A DNA stretch of 64,000 bases from Kordiimonas gwangyangensis DSM 19435 = JCM 12864. Its GTDB lineage: Bacteria > Pseudomonadota > Alphaproteobacteria > Sphingomonadales > Kordiimonadaceae. The stretch is from NCBI RefSeq assembly GCF_000375545.1, contig NZ_AQXF01000003.1:78594-142593 (forward strand), written 5' to 3'. Both the position numbers and the translations under genes were made by a program. A model generated the notes under the pieces. That model was not told the origin of the DNA. It ran no database searches and saw only the letters and a list, made by a program, of their open reading frames with translations. Positions 6,779 through 16,441 of the stretch are shown here, one piece after another; positions within the stretch are counted from its first letter, which is position 1; every line of letters starts with the position of its first letter.

Positions 6779-8935
6779 GTGAGCGAACCAGATACGAACG
6801 CAAAACGGACCAAGACTTTTACCGCGATACTCGCGCCACTTCTTGTGGCGGTTATCGCGGCGGCTTTCTTTTGGAAAGTTGATCTTGAACCCAAGATCAC
6901 ATCCGATTTTTTCTTTTCTTCCGACAGTGAAATTTTCCAGAAAAACCAACGCATTACTGAGGTTTTCCCGTCGCAGCAGCAGGTACTGCTGAATGTGACT
7001 ACACCGGGCACGATTGAGGACCCGGCGTTCATTGAGAAAATCACCAGCATTACCGAACGCGTACAAGCGATTGAGGGTGTGAAGGATGTGCAGAGCATCA
7101 CCAATGGCCCCGGTGATCTTGAAGCTGCGCGCGAAAACCCGCTGTGGCGCCGATTGCTGATTGGCGAGGGGGACGGCTCAACTTTTGTCATCGCCTTTCT
7201 TGATACCGACAAATTTGCCCCGCTCGTTGAAGAGCTTGAGCAGGTGGTCGAAAGCGAAAAGACCCCGCAAATCGATATTCGCATTTCCGGGCTGCCTTAT
7301 ATTGTGGAGCAGATCCGCCGCAACCTGATGCGTGACATGAAGAATTTCACCACCGGTGCCATTTTCCTCAGCGCGCTGGTGATCTTTGCGGTGTTCCGTT
7401 CCTTCCGGGTGGTGCTGGGTGCGCTGGTGGCCTGTGCGTCGGCTGCCATGCTCACGCTTACGGTGCAAAGCCTGATGGGCATTCCCATAGGTATCCTGAC
7501 CGCCAACCTGGGGATTATTGTTTTTGTGCTCACGCTCTCGCACGTGATTTTCCTCACCTCCAACTGGCAGAATATGAAGGGGCATGGGCACGGCGCGCGC
7601 CTCAAACGCACAGTTGCGCACACCTTCCCGCCGTCCATTTGGGCGGCGGCGACTACGTTGCTCGGCTTTTTCAGCCTTATCTTTGTCGAGGCCAAGCCGC
7701 TCAATCAACTTGGCGTGGGTGGCACCATCGGCGCGCTTTCGGCACTCGTATGTGCCTATCTAATATATCCTGCGTTCCTTCATGAAGGTGTGGCGGACGG
7801 TAAAACACCTGAGGGCGTCAAAAAACACGCACGCAAGTTCCGTCACCTGCCGGCGGTGGTCACAACGGTCGCGTTCGCGGCGGCGCTCGGCCTTGGCTTG
7901 CCCGGCCTTGCGCGCCTCAATACAGACCCCAGCCTCCTCTCGTACTTCAAGGAGCAGTCTGACCTTCATAAGGGCCTGTTTTATGTGGACGAGAACGGTG
8001 GCAGCAACCCGCTCCTCATTGTGGTGCGTAGCGAAAACCTTGAGAAGCTTGATGAAAGCGAAGCGTATGACCGCATGTGGCAGCTCCAGAATGCGTTTGC
8101 AGACCACGAGGCTGTTGGGTCAGTTATCTCGCTCCCGGTCATCATGGCGGAGGGGGACGAACATTGGCTCGGCAGCCTGCTGCCTTGGAACGTGCTGCTT
8201 GATATCCTCGAGAAGCCGGAGTTTGGTGCAATCGCCAAAAGCTTCGTGACCGAAGACCGCACACAGGCGCTTTTCATGCTGCGCATGCGGGAGAATGAGC
8301 GCGAGCGTGACCGCCTGCCTATCGTTGAGGAAATCAGCAAACTGCCGCTTGACTATGGGTTCGAGATTACGGCGACAGGGGGCACCTACTATCTCCAGGG
8401 CGAACTGGCGGCCTCCGTCGCGCGCAGCATGACAACGGGCATCCTGACCCTCATTGTTATGTTCGGCATTATCGGCTATATCGTCTCGGGCTCTGTGATG
8501 GTGTCCGTTGGCGTGATGGTCTGTGCGGTCTCGGTCTCAGCCATTGTGCTTGGCACCCTTGGTGTGTTTGGTGTGCCGGTGGATATTATTTCCTCGCCCG
8601 CCATCAATATCTGCCTTGGCCTGATTGTGGATGACATGCTCCACCTCACCGTGACCGCCAAACGTCACATGAAAGAGATGGGTGAGAAAAGCATGCGCAG
8701 TGCCAAGGTCTGGAAGGAGGCGCTCTCAACACAGAGCCGACCGGCGGTTGTCTCCACGCTCGCCATCATGATCGGCTTCTCGGTGTTTGCGCTGTCGGAT
8801 TTCCCGCCCTCACAGCGCTTCGGGCTTGAGATATCATATGGCGCGGGGCTCGCGGTCATCATGGCGCTTGTGGTGTTTCCCTACATCGTGCGCGCGGGCC
8901 GCCAGAAGCGGGAAGACGAAGCCAGCTCAGGTTGA
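6779..8935 (+). CDS. MMPL-type RND superfamily exporter
   Basis: A 718-residue inner-membrane protein with the RND plan twice over: one TM helix, a large periplasmic loop, then five TM helices. TM blocks are visible near residues 15-35, 190-335 and 360-380, 535-700. The second half has GLIVDDMLHLT, close to the family's GxxVDY motif; the matching position in the first half (LGIIVFVLTLSHVIFL) lacks the acidic residues. Such single-component exporters move lipids, hopanoids or hydrophobic compounds. GTG 6779 is preceded by CGAGGGGG. It overlaps the opposite-strand DUF748 gene by 9 bp. Confidence 0.88.
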   Translation: MSEPDTNAKRTKTFTAILAPLLVAVIAAAFFWKVDLEPKITSDFFFSSDSEIFQKNQRITEVFPSQQQVLLNVTTPGTIEDPAFIEKITSITERVQAIEGVKDVQSITNGPGDLEAARENPLWRRLLIGEGDGSTFVIAFLDTDKFAPLVEELEQVVESEKTPQIDIRISGLPYIVEQIRRNLMRDMKNFTTGAIFLSALVIFAVFRSFRVVLGALVACASAAMLTLTVQSLMGIPIGILTANLGIIVFVLTLSHVIFLTSNWQNMKGHGHGARLKRTVAHTFPPSIWAAATTLLGFFSLIFVEAKPLNQLGVGGTIGALSALVCAYLIYPAFLHEGVADGKTPEGVKKHARKFRHLPAVVTTVAFAAALGLGLPGLARLNTDPSLLSYFKEQSDLHKGLFYVDENGGSNPLLIVVRSENLEKLDESEAYDRMWQLQNAFADHEAVGSVISLPVIMAEGDEHWLGSLLPWNVLLDILEKPEFGAIAKSFVTEDRTQALFMLRMRENERERDRLPIVEEISKLPLDYGFEITATGGTYYLQGELAASVARSMTTGILTLIVMFGIIGYIVSGSVMVSVGVMVCAVSVSAIVLGTLGVFGVPVDIISSPAINICLGLIVDDMLHLTVTAKRHMKEMGEKSMRSAKVWKEALSTQSRPAVVSTLAIMIGFSVFALSDFPPSQRFGLEISYGAGLAVIMALVVFPYIVRAGRQKREDEASSG

Positions 8936-10084
8936 GCTGGTTTCGGGCAGGGGCTCGGTCTCGTCCGGGTCCTTGCCCTCGCGCTTCAGGCGTTTCTCTT
9001 GGCGTTCTTCAAGCGCTTCCAGATAGGCATCATTGAACTCAATGGTGCCGTCTTCCTGCTTTGTGAAGGCCTGGCCAAACGCATTTTTGAAGATGCTCCA
9101 GAACGCAGCCCAGCCGTCCTGCTCGGGGTCGTTCAAATTACCCTCAAGCGGCACACGAAGGGCAAACTGGTCCTTCTCCTGGTTCTGGAACAACTCCATG
9201 AACACGGACACCAGCGCTTCCCAGATGATGTTGAACGGGTTTTTGTCCTGGTCGAGATCCACCAGCGCGAGGTCAGTAGCCACCGGTTTCACATAGCCCA
9301 CGACATGCCCGTCCGCAGCCGCGAGTTCCATATAGATGCCTACGCGCCCCTTGCTGAAATCAATGGCAGCAAACTCGCGGGCATAGTCGTTGAAGGCGGT
9401 GAGGTCCGCATCCTGCAGCTCCAGCGCAATGTCAAAATCCGGGACTTCCTTGATGATATTGAGGTTGCCTGCGAGGCGAACATCACCACCGCCCACAGAT
9501 GTGCCAAAAGCGTCCAGCCGCGACGGCAGCTTGCTACCTTCCTCCCGTACGTTGCGGATGTTGGTCATCGAAAGCACGATATCCTCAATGAAAAGATCGA
9601 TATTCGGGTCGGCGGTATAATCGAGATAGGCAATGCGGCCGCCATGCACCGTCAACCGGTTCACGCTGAGGGGCGAAATGACATTGATGAAGCCAAGCCA
9701 GCCTGCGCCCTCACCAGTCTGGTTCTGGGCGACATTGAAGGCGATCTCGTAAATATCAATCTCCGCAACAATGCGACCGCGTACGAGCGACCCCCAATCC
9801 AGCGCGAGGTCGATGGTGCGTGCCGCCACAAAGGGTTCATCAAGTCCGCCTGAGACCTTGCGAATGTTCATGCCGTGGATTTGATAAGCCCCCCGCCACA
9901 GCGACACGCTCACCCGCTCGACCTGGCCGTCATAGTTCTCCAGCTTGCGGATTTCATCGTTGATATAATCGCGCAGGTAATAGGGCAGGTAGAGGCGGGC
10001 GCCGATGAGAATAATGACAAGCCCTGCGAGCGCAGAGCTGAGGATTTTGTGACGTGCAAAATACGCGAGCAAAGGTGCTGTCAT
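8927..10084 (-). CDS. DUF748 / AsmA-like envelope protein
   Basis: A 385-residue protein with an N-terminal membrane anchor (KILSSALAGLVIILIGARLYLPYYL) followed by a periplasmic region. RVSVSLWRGAYQIHGMNIRKV, RTIDLALDWGSLVRGRIVAEIDI and the VNRLTVHGGRIAYLDYTADPNIDLFIEDI stretch match DUF748 proteins of the AsmA-like clan, linked to lipid transport between membranes. The charged tail (RQEKRLKREGKDPDETEPLPE) is low complexity. Its tail-to-tail overlap with an RND lipid-type exporter may reflect related envelope roles. ATG 10084 has GAGG upstream. Confidence 0.8.
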   Translation of the reverse strand: MTAPLLAYFARHKILSSALAGLVIILIGARLYLPYYLRDYINDEIRKLENYDGQVERVSVSLWRGAYQIHGMNIRKVSGGLDEPFVAARTIDLALDWGSLVRGRIVAEIDIYEIAFNVAQNQTGEGAGWLGFINVISPLSVNRLTVHGGRIAYLDYTADPNIDLFIEDIVLSMTNIRNVREEGSKLPSRLDAFGTSVGGGDVRLAGNLNIIKEVPDFDIALELQDADLTAFNDYAREFAAIDFSKGRVGIYMELAAADGHVVGYVKPVATDLALVDLDQDKNPFNIIWEALVSVFMELFQNQEKDQFALRVPLEGNLNDPEQDGWAAFWSIFKNAFGQAFTKQEDGTIEFNDAYLEALEERQEKRLKREGKDPDETEPLPETSST

Positions 10085-10366
10085 GGGCTGGCCTCATGGG
10101 AAAAGGTTCAGCATCCATGACGCCTGAGCGGGCCTATCTTCTCCATATGGAAGTGCATTTGTGCTCATAAAGGCGCCATCAAACGGGGGATTTTATCTGC
10201 TTTTTATATCTGCCTGCGGGACCGGTATCGGTTCCTGATCCAAGCCCCTTTATTCTCATTTTCCTAGTGAAGCGGCGAAAGGATGCCGCCTTCCATCATC
10301 CTTTCCCGCAACTGTGTAGCGGTTCGGCCAAGTCCGGACCTGCCCCTGCTCAAAAGGAGAGTTCCG

Positions 10367-10849
10367 ATGATGACACGTGAACAAGCTCAGGAAATCTGGG
10401 ACTATATCAAACCCATCAAGGTCGCGATGGTGACAAGCCATGACCATGGTCAATTGCGTGCGCGCCCCATGCGGCACGAACAGGAAGACTTCGACGGCGT
10501 ACTGTGGTTCTTCACATCGAAAGCGTCCGACAAAGTTGCAGAACTTGCAGAAGATGCCCGCGTCTGCGCCACCTATGCTGACACCTCAAGCGGCACCTAT
10601 GTGTCGCTATCAGGTGCGGTGCGTTTCACCGATGACAGCGCACTCATTGATAAATTCTGGAACGCGGAAGCTGCTGCCTGGTTCCCGGACGGCAAGGACG
10701 ACCCCAACGTGGCCCTGATGGGCATTTATGTGGAACAGGCTGAGGTTTGGGACTCCAAATCGAACGCCATGGTGAAGCTCTATGAGATCGCCAAGGCGAA
10801 CCTTACCGGCAAAACGCCCGATATGCACGACAACCGCAAATACGGCTAA
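10367..10849 (+). CDS. Pyridoxamine 5'-phosphate oxidase-like flavoprotein (general stress protein 26 type)
   Basis: A 160-residue split-barrel protein: QAQEIWDYIKPIKVAMVTSHDHGQLRARPM, VLWFFTSKASDKVAEL, YVSLSGAVRFTDD and the C-terminal MGIYVEQAEVWDSKSN block are characteristic of the GS26/YzzA-like subgroup that binds flavin and responds to stress. AAGGAG at 10354-10359 selects ATG 10367. It lies 18 bp upstream of the DJ-1 gene and is probably co-transcribed with it, giving a two-gene stress cluster. Confidence 0.9.
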   Translation: MMTREQAQEIWDYIKPIKVAMVTSHDHGQLRARPMRHEQEDFDGVLWFFTSKASDKVAELAEDARVCATYADTSSGTYVSLSGAVRFTDDSALIDKFWNAEAAAWFPDGKDDPNVALMGIYVEQAEVWDSKSNAMVKLYEIAKANLTGKTPDMHDNRKYG

Positions 10850-10867
10850 CTGGAGAAGGAGAATATC

Positions 10868-11437
10868 ATGAGCAAGAACGGTAAACTGAAAGGCAAGAAA
10901 ATCGCATTCCTCGCGACCGACGGCTTTGAGCAGATTGAGCTGACGCGTCCGGGGGATGAAATCAAGGAAGCGGGCGCAGATGTTGAGCTTATCTCCATCA
11001 AAACCGGCAAGGTGCAGGGCATGCATCACGATAAGTTCGGTGACAAATTCCCCGTTGACCGCAAGGTGATGGACGCCAAGGTTGGCGATTATGACGGGCT
11101 TGTGCTGCCGGGCGGTGTGCATAACCCCGATGCGCTCCGCATGGATGAGCCAGCCGTTGCTTTTGTGAAGGAGTTTTTCAAGCAGCACAAACCGGTAGCT
11201 GCCATTTGCCATGGCCCATGGACGCTCGTGGAAGCGGGCGTCGTGGATGGGCGCGAGATGACATCGTGGCCCAGCCTCAGGACCGATATCATCAATGCGG
11301 GCGGTTCGTGGGTCGACCGGGAGGTGGTCGTGGACGAAGGATTGGTCACAAGCCGCAACCCGGATGACCTGGACGCTTTCTGCGCCAAAGCGATTGAAGA
11401 GTTTTGTGAAGGCAAACACGCGGAGCAGCGTGCCTGA
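10868..11437 (+). CDS. DJ-1/PfpI family protein (class I amidotransferase fold)
   Basis: A 189-residue protein with the family's elements: Glu21 in DGFEQIEL and the nucleophile elbow AICHGPW (Cys114-His115), plus GLVLPGGVHNPDALR. The length and motifs match the PfpI/YhbO/YraA branch, described as stress chaperones, deglycases or peptidases; the activity is disputed in the field. GAGAAGGAGAAT precedes ATG 10868. It is followed by a strong terminator at 11471-11495. Confidence 0.92.
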   Translation: MSKNGKLKGKKIAFLATDGFEQIELTRPGDEIKEAGADVELISIKTGKVQGMHHDKFGDKFPVDRKVMDAKVGDYDGLVLPGGVHNPDALRMDEPAVAFVKEFFKQHKPVAAICHGPWTLVEAGVVDGREMTSWPSLRTDIINAGGSWVDREVVVDEGLVTSRNPDDLDAFCAKAIEEFCEGKHAEQRA

Positions 11438-11470
11438 TTGCACAGGTTATGCACACATGCCGCACAGCGA

Positions 11471-11495
11471 AAACGGGCCCTTGGGCCCGTTTTTT
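11471..11495. terminator. Bidirectional rho-independent terminator
   Basis: A GC-rich inverted repeat ACGGGCCC/GGGCCCGT (11473-11490) is flanked by AAA on the left and TTTTTT on the right. It ends the PPOX/DJ-1 unit and also faces the converging MscS gene, whose stop is at 11505. Confidence 0.85.
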
Positions 11496-11504
11496 ATTGG
11501 TGTG

Positions 11505-12932
11505 TCACGCAGCTTCGTCTTGGTCGTCTTGGCGTGCAACATCGGTACCTTCATCGCTTTCCCCGCTCTCGTTGCCATTCCCTTTTTCGGGTTTGGGTTC
11601 TGATTTGCGGAAGTCGATGTTTGCGTCCTTGATGTGGATATCGCGCTGCGGGAAGGGGATTTCGATGCCGGCTTCCTTCAGGTTTTCCCAGATGGTGAAC
11701 ATGACATCGCTTTGCGCACGCCAGCGGCCGCTATGCACATCGTCCACCCAAAATGTGAGCAGGAAGTCGACCGAACTGTCGCCAAAGGACCGCAAGAAAC
11801 ACTGTGGCAGATAGTCCTCTTGGCGGGACGCGCCCTCGTAGTTCTCTGCGGCAGACAGGATACAGTCATGCGCCACTTTGAGGTCGCTGCCGTAAGCAAC
11901 GCCGACCGCAACTTCAATACGGCCTGAGGTGGAGGAGTGGGTGAGGTTCGCCACGCGGGAGGTGATGAAATCCTCATTGGGGACCATCACTTCCTTGCCG
12001 TCGAACGTTTCGATTACACTGGCGCGGGCCCCAAGCTTGCGCATGTAACCAAACGTGCCGTTGTCCATCTCGACCAGATTGCCAAGCGTTACTGATCGTT
12101 CGCTCAGGAGAATGATGCCGCTGATGAAGTTGGAGGCGATTTTTTGCAGGCCAAAGCCAAGTCCTACACCGAGCGCACCGCTGAAGACCGTGAGCGCCGT
12201 CAGGTCAATTCCGATCAGGTCAAGCGCGACGACAAACAGGATGATGTAGAGCACGATATCAAAAAGTTTGACCAGCAACTCCTGCGTTGAAATGTTCAGG
12301 CTGTCCTTGCGGCGGATGTATTCACCGCCCGACTGGCTCAGGAATTTGCCGAGCCAGAAAAGAATGCTGAACAGCACCAAGCCTTTCACAATGGTGTAGG
12401 CGCTCAGCTCCAGCTTGCCGACGGTGAAGCTCGCAGCTTCGAGGGCGTCGATCACCTCACCCAGTTCGCCAAACGCGTGCAAAAGGGCGGCGGGTATTAA
12501 TATCCACATGCCAATGGTGCGGATGAAGGGACTGTTCACGAGGCTGCGAACCGCCGTCCACATCAGCCAGATGGTGGCGAGGCGAATGGCGGTTTCCGTG
12601 ACCTCGTTGGTTTCAATGAACCGAAGCGACAGGCGGTTCGCGGCAATCAGTAACACCACGGCAATGCCGGGTGCGATCAGCGCCGCGAGTTTCGGGGCAA
12701 TCTTGCGAATGGTGCGGATTTTGTCGCGGTCATCCTCAATCGGTTCCGCGATCTTTTTCTGCACGATTTTGCCGACAACCAGTGCGATCGCAACGATGGC
12801 TGCAATGATGGCGAACTGACTGTAGGTTTGCGGTTGTTCAAGATAAGACATCACCCAGCCTTTCAGGCTGGCGGTTTCTGCTGCGATGTCTGCAAGGTTG
12901 ATGTCACCAATGCTGCTGTCTGTCTCTGCCAT
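11505..12932 (-). CDS. MscS-family mechanosensitive channel
   Basis: A 475-residue inner-membrane protein with about five TM helices and the MscS pore-lining region VFSGALGVGLGFGLQKIASNFISGIILLSERSVTLGNLVE (Gly/Ala-rich pore helix then beta domain), followed by RASVIETFDGKEVMVPNEDFITSRVANLTHSS. The cytoplasmic domain ends in an acidic, low-complexity tail (GESDEGTDVARQDDQDE). Opens under membrane tension to release solutes on osmotic downshock. GAGGAGA precedes ATG 12932. It shares a bidirectional terminator with the DJ-1 gene. Confidence 0.93.
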   Translation of the reverse strand: MAETDSSIGDINLADIAAETASLKGWVMSYLEQPQTYSQFAIIAAIVAIALVVGKIVQKKIAEPIEDDRDKIRTIRKIAPKLAALIAPGIAVVLLIAANRLSLRFIETNEVTETAIRLATIWLMWTAVRSLVNSPFIRTIGMWILIPAALLHAFGELGEVIDALEAASFTVGKLELSAYTIVKGLVLFSILFWLGKFLSQSGGEYIRRKDSLNISTQELLVKLFDIVLYIILFVVALDLIGIDLTALTVFSGALGVGLGFGLQKIASNFISGIILLSERSVTLGNLVEMDNGTFGYMRKLGARASVIETFDGKEVMVPNEDFITSRVANLTHSSTSGRIEVAVGVAYGSDLKVAHDCILSAAENYEGASRQEDYLPQCFLRSFGDSSVDFLLTFWVDDVHSGRWRAQSDVMFTIWENLKEAGIEIPFPQRDIHIKDANIDFRKSEPKPEKGNGNESGESDEGTDVARQDDQDEAA

Positions 12933-13026
12933 TTGGGTCTCCTCTGGCGCGAGAGTTTAGGGCAGCAGCCATAAAGGGTGGAGAGGGACCGGCGGTGGCG
13001 GGCATCAAGACACCATAAAAATGGGC

Positions 13027-13788
13027 TTATTCCTTGTGAGGGCGCAGGTGCATGATGCGCAGGTCGTCATACCTGTCCGATGCTTTGATACCGTCGAGCG
13101 CCGCCTGCCAGGCTGCGATTTCCTCATCCTCTACAGTGAGGGAGAAAGCGATGAAACCTTCGTCAATCGATACCGTGACGGGCGTTCGTACCAAGGCCTG
13201 AGAAATTTCGCTATTGGTCATGAACCACGGAAATTCGCTGCCGGTCACAAGGCTTACGCGCTTGTAGCGAAGTAGTTTGGTGCAGGCGTCATTGGAGTTT
13301 GCACGCAGCAGGTTCTCGAAACCGAGGCCATCGAGAAGCGAGACCAGATTGTTGCCATTGAGGACACATACAGACCCGACCTTTTTGGCATCCTCCATCG
13401 ACTTGATGCCGGTCGGCGCGTCCTTCAGCTCATAAAAATACGTCGGAAAAATATCTATGGGGCCAACCCATTTATAGAGGTCACGCCGCTGGTCATTGCG
13501 GATGACATTGAAAAAGGCATGACGTTCGGGGCCTGCCAAAAGATGGAAACCTCGGCCAAGCGACACTTCTTCGATCGGTGAGATCATGCCGCGTTCAGCC
13601 ATCATGGCGTGGATGACTTCTACATAAAAAGCCCGCCTGCCGGCATGCAGGTGCCCGCGCATGTTGCCTTCTGCATCAATGAAAGTGGCACTATTCAGAC
13701 TATGGGTCAGAAAGCGTGTATCCGCACCGAACACTGCAGTGCCAGCACTGACCAGAAGGCAAAACAACAATGCTATTTTATAGCGCAC
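13027..13788 (-). CDS. Periplasmic solute-binding-like protein (SBP family 3 type)
   Basis: I chose GTG 13788 because it begins a clean signal peptide (VRYKIALLFCLLVSAGTAVFG) and has GGGGATGGG just upstream; ATG 13872 or 13905 would place the signal peptide 28-39 residues inside. The mature ~230 residues follow the two-lobed type II binding-protein pattern: AGRRAFYVEVIHAMMAERG, KWVGPIDIFPTYFYELKD, SMEDAKKVGSVCVLNGNNL and GFIAFSLTVEDEEIAAWQAALDGI. No ABC permease or ATPase is adjacent, so it may be a sensor or orphan binding protein. The ligand is unknown. Confidence 0.7.
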   Translation of the reverse strand: MRYKIALLFCLLVSAGTAVFGADTRFLTHSLNSATFIDAEGNMRGHLHAGRRAFYVEVIHAMMAERGMISPIEEVSLGRGFHLLAGPERHAFFNVIRNDQRRDLYKWVGPIDIFPTYFYELKDAPTGIKSMEDAKKVGSVCVLNGNNLVSLLDGLGFENLLRANSNDACTKLLRYKRVSLVTGSEFPWFMTNSEISQALVRTPVTVSIDEGFIAFSLTVEDEEIAAWQAALDGIKASDRYDDLRIMHLRPHKE

Positions 13789-13954
13789 CCCATCCCCACG
13801 GAGCTTTGATAGTTTGAAGAAAGTGTGACCCAACTTCGAGTAGATTAAAACGAAGTGGTTAAAATTTTTCATACTTTCGTTGACGCTATAGAAACCGTTT
13901 TCCACCTTTTTGAATTTGACAGCAAGGAGCGGAGTGTCGGCGCATCAGATGCCG

Positions 13955-13990
13955 CGTAATCCTTAGCCCGTAACAACACGGGATTACGGG
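13955..13990 (+). promoter_or_regulatory. Competing hairpins in the DUF1203 leader
   Basis: Just before ATG 13993, CGTAATCC (13955-13962) can pair with GGATTACG (13981-13988), while CCCGTAA (13967-13973) can pair with TTACGGG (13984-13990). Both use the same right arm, so the pairings exclude each other. The right arm ends two bases before the start codon and covers the place where a ribosome-binding site would sit. Confidence 0.4.
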
Positions 13991-13992
13991 TT

Positions 13993-14463
13993 ATGGAATT
14001 TATTGTATCGGCGCTTGATGCTCAGCATTTTGCGCACCTCTACGGCCTCTCTGATGAAGCACTTTTGAATTTAGGCGTGCATGCCATGACGGTTGATGGC
14101 CGCCCCGGCGCGCCCTGCAGGGTCTCGTTGCGGGAGCTTGAAGTGGGTGCACGTGTGCTCCTCCTCAATCACTGCCATCTTGATGTGGCGTCACCTTACC
14201 GGTCTTCCCACGCCATTTTTGTTGGCGACAGGGCTGAGCTGGGTGTCATGGCGCCCGGTGAACTGCCGGAGATTATCAAATTGCGTTCGCTCATCTCTGT
14301 TCGTGCTTTTGACGCGCACGGCATGATGACCGATGCGCAACTTGTGGAAGGTGAAACCGCAGCCGCCAAATTTCGCGAGATGCTCGCAGTCCCCGAGACC
14401 GCATACCTTCATACCCACACTGCTGGGCGTGGCTGTTATCTGGCACGCGTCGACCGCGCCTGA
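13993..14463 (+). CDS. DUF1203 domain protein
   Basis: A 156-residue cytoplasmic protein with the DUF1203 signature order: PCRVSLRELEVGARVLLLNHCHLDVASPYRSSHAIFVGD, then IKLRSLISVRAFDAHGMMTDAQLVEG and the C-terminal AYLHTHTAGRGCYLARVDR. Function of the family is unknown. No strong Shine-Dalgarno is visible before ATG 13993; instead the leader can fold into alternative hairpins. It lies 55 bp upstream of a TBDR and may be co-transcribed with it. Confidence 0.85.
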   Translation: MEFIVSALDAQHFAHLYGLSDEALLNLGVHAMTVDGRPGAPCRVSLRELEVGARVLLLNHCHLDVASPYRSSHAIFVGDRAELGVMAPGELPEIIKLRSLISVRAFDAHGMMTDAQLVEGETAAAKFREMLAVPETAYLHTHTAGRGCYLARVDRA

Positions 14464-14518
14464 CCGCCAGCAAACATATCAAACACATAGGGCCGGGTTA
14501 CGGTCGCGAGGAAATATA

Positions 14519-16441
14519 ATGAAAAAACGGAACGTTATTGCAGGTGCGCTGGTGCCTGCTCTCTGGTGTGGTGGGGCCTATGGACAGGCGACACAGAACG
14601 CTGTGACGGAGGCGGAGGATGCCTACGGGTTTGTCAATGGTGATGAGTCTGTTGGCATCTATGATGAAAGCTCTGTGCGTGGTTTCGATCTCGAGGCGGC
14701 TGGAAACTACCGTTTCAACGGCCGGTATTTTGTCAAAAGCTCGGGCGTCAGCAGCCTGTTTATCGAAAACACAACGGTGCGCATTGGCCTCAATACATTC
14801 GGTGTGAACTTCCCGGGGCCAAGCGGCGTGGTTGACTATCGCTTGCGCGGTCCCGGTCCGGATGCGGAAAACCTGTTCACGGCGGGCCGTGGTGATTTTG
14901 GCGGCATTTATCTTGAGGCGCTTTTGCAGCACGGCGCGGCAGACCGCAGTTATTCCTACGCTGGTGGTGCGCGGTTCGAAGCGGGCGCTGAAAACTATCA
15001 GGGCGGCACGCAGGACAGTTGGCTGCTGGCCGGTACCTTCCGGCGATCGTTCGGGCGCGGCGCGGTTCAGCTTTTTGTCGGGGAATACGACTATGACCGG
15101 GACGGCAAGTTCGTGGTGAAAACCGATGGCACTTTCCTGCCCGGTGAGATTGAACGTGGGCAATTCCTTATGCCGCACGACATGCGGGAGACAGGACAGC
15201 GCCGTGTTGTCGGTTTGCTGACAGATGCGCAATTGAGCACCGCATGGTCCGCGTCCGCCAGTGCCTATTTCTCGCAGGAGGACCCGAACCGGAAGGTGAC
15301 GCAGGTATTTGGCCTTGCGGACCCAGAAGCACTAGCTGACACGACGCTGATCGTGACCCCGGCTCAGCGTGCGACCGCATGGTCGGGCGAGGTGGAGATT
15401 GGTCATGCCGTAAAACGCGAAGATGTTGAACAGCATATCAACCTTGTCGGGCGTGCGCGCATTTCCCGTAACAGGTTCGGTGGCGGTGAGGCATTTGACC
15501 TTGGCTCCACGCCTTTTGGTGAACGGCCTGAAGTGGCGGATGATTATACCGTCACCGGCGCCGCAAACCTGAGGGACGAGATTGATCAGTTTGGCCTTGG
15601 TATTGCCTATCATCTGAAGGCATGGAAGCGGCTGCAGCTTTCCGCGGGGTTGATGAGAGTAGACTATGAAAAACGGTTCACGGGCCCGTTGGGCGAAAGC
15701 GCAAACACCAGCAAGCCCTGGACATACAATATCGGCACGGCGTACCGCATCACGGGCTCGGTAGAGCTGTATGGCAGTTATAGCCGTGGCATTGAGGAAG
15801 CGGGCACAGCGCCCGCAAATGCGGCCAACCGCAACGCGGTTTTGAATGCCGTGATCGCCACCCAGCGCGAGGCCGGTTTCCGCTATCACCTAAAAGGCGG
15901 TATGTCGCTCATCGTGGCGGGCTTTGATACCCGCAAGCCATATGCCGGGCTTAACCCGGATAGCAACATCTATGGCCTGATTGGCACGGTGAAGCACCGT
16001 GGTATCGAGGCGTCGCTGTCTGGCCCATTGATGGACGGATTAAACGTGGTGCTCGGCGGTGTGCTGACTGATGCCAAGCTGTCGGACGACAACGGCACAC
16101 TTGATCGCCGCCCAGTCGCGGTCCCTAGTTACCGCGCGGTGGCCTACGCCAACTACGCGCTGCCAGGCATGGAGGGACTTAGTCTTGATGCAGGGCTTGA
16201 GGCTGTGGGCAAAGCTTACGCCAGCTCCCGCATTGTGGCGGGTGATCAGCTCCGCACACCGGCGCGTGTCACGGTGGATGTGGGCGCGCGCTATACCATG
16301 CCGGTCGCGGGCACAAATGTGACCATGCGGGCGCAGCTCCTCAATGTGTTCAATGATTTCAGCTGGGTCGTCAGCGGGGCGGAGACATTTGACTACAACA
16401 AGCCGCGTCAGTTGCGCCTGCTTGTAACCGCCGCTTTCTAA
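14519..16441 (+). CDS. TonB-dependent outer-membrane receptor
   Basis: 640 residues from ATG 14519 (GAGGAAA upstream) with signal peptide MKKRNVIAGALVPALWCGGAYGQA. A plug (~residues 40-140, with VRIGLNTFGVNFPGPSGVVDYRLRGP) is followed by a 22-strand-type barrel rich in alternating aromatic strands, ending in the C-terminal Phe needed for outer-membrane insertion (RQLRLLVTAAF). The TAYRITGSVELYGSYSRGIEEAG and GLNPDSNIYGLIGTVKHRGIEASLSGPL stretches resemble siderophore-type receptors. The substrate is not evident: no siderophore or sugar genes flank it. Confidence 0.85.
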   Translation: MKKRNVIAGALVPALWCGGAYGQATQNAVTEAEDAYGFVNGDESVGIYDESSVRGFDLEAAGNYRFNGRYFVKSSGVSSLFIENTTVRIGLNTFGVNFPGPSGVVDYRLRGPGPDAENLFTAGRGDFGGIYLEALLQHGAADRSYSYAGGARFEAGAENYQGGTQDSWLLAGTFRRSFGRGAVQLFVGEYDYDRDGKFVVKTDGTFLPGEIERGQFLMPHDMRETGQRRVVGLLTDAQLSTAWSASASAYFSQEDPNRKVTQVFGLADPEALADTTLIVTPAQRATAWSGEVEIGHAVKREDVEQHINLVGRARISRNRFGGGEAFDLGSTPFGERPEVADDYTVTGAANLRDEIDQFGLGIAYHLKAWKRLQLSAGLMRVDYEKRFTGPLGESANTSKPWTYNIGTAYRITGSVELYGSYSRGIEEAGTAPANAANRNAVLNAVIATQREAGFRYHLKGGMSLIVAGFDTRKPYAGLNPDSNIYGLIGTVKHRGIEASLSGPLMDGLNVVLGGVLTDAKLSDDNGTLDRRPVAVPSYRAVAYANYALPGMEGLSLDAGLEAVGKAYASSRIVAGDQLRTPARVTVDVGARYTMPVAGTNVTMRAQLLNVFNDFSWVVSGAETFDYNKPRQLRLLVTAAF

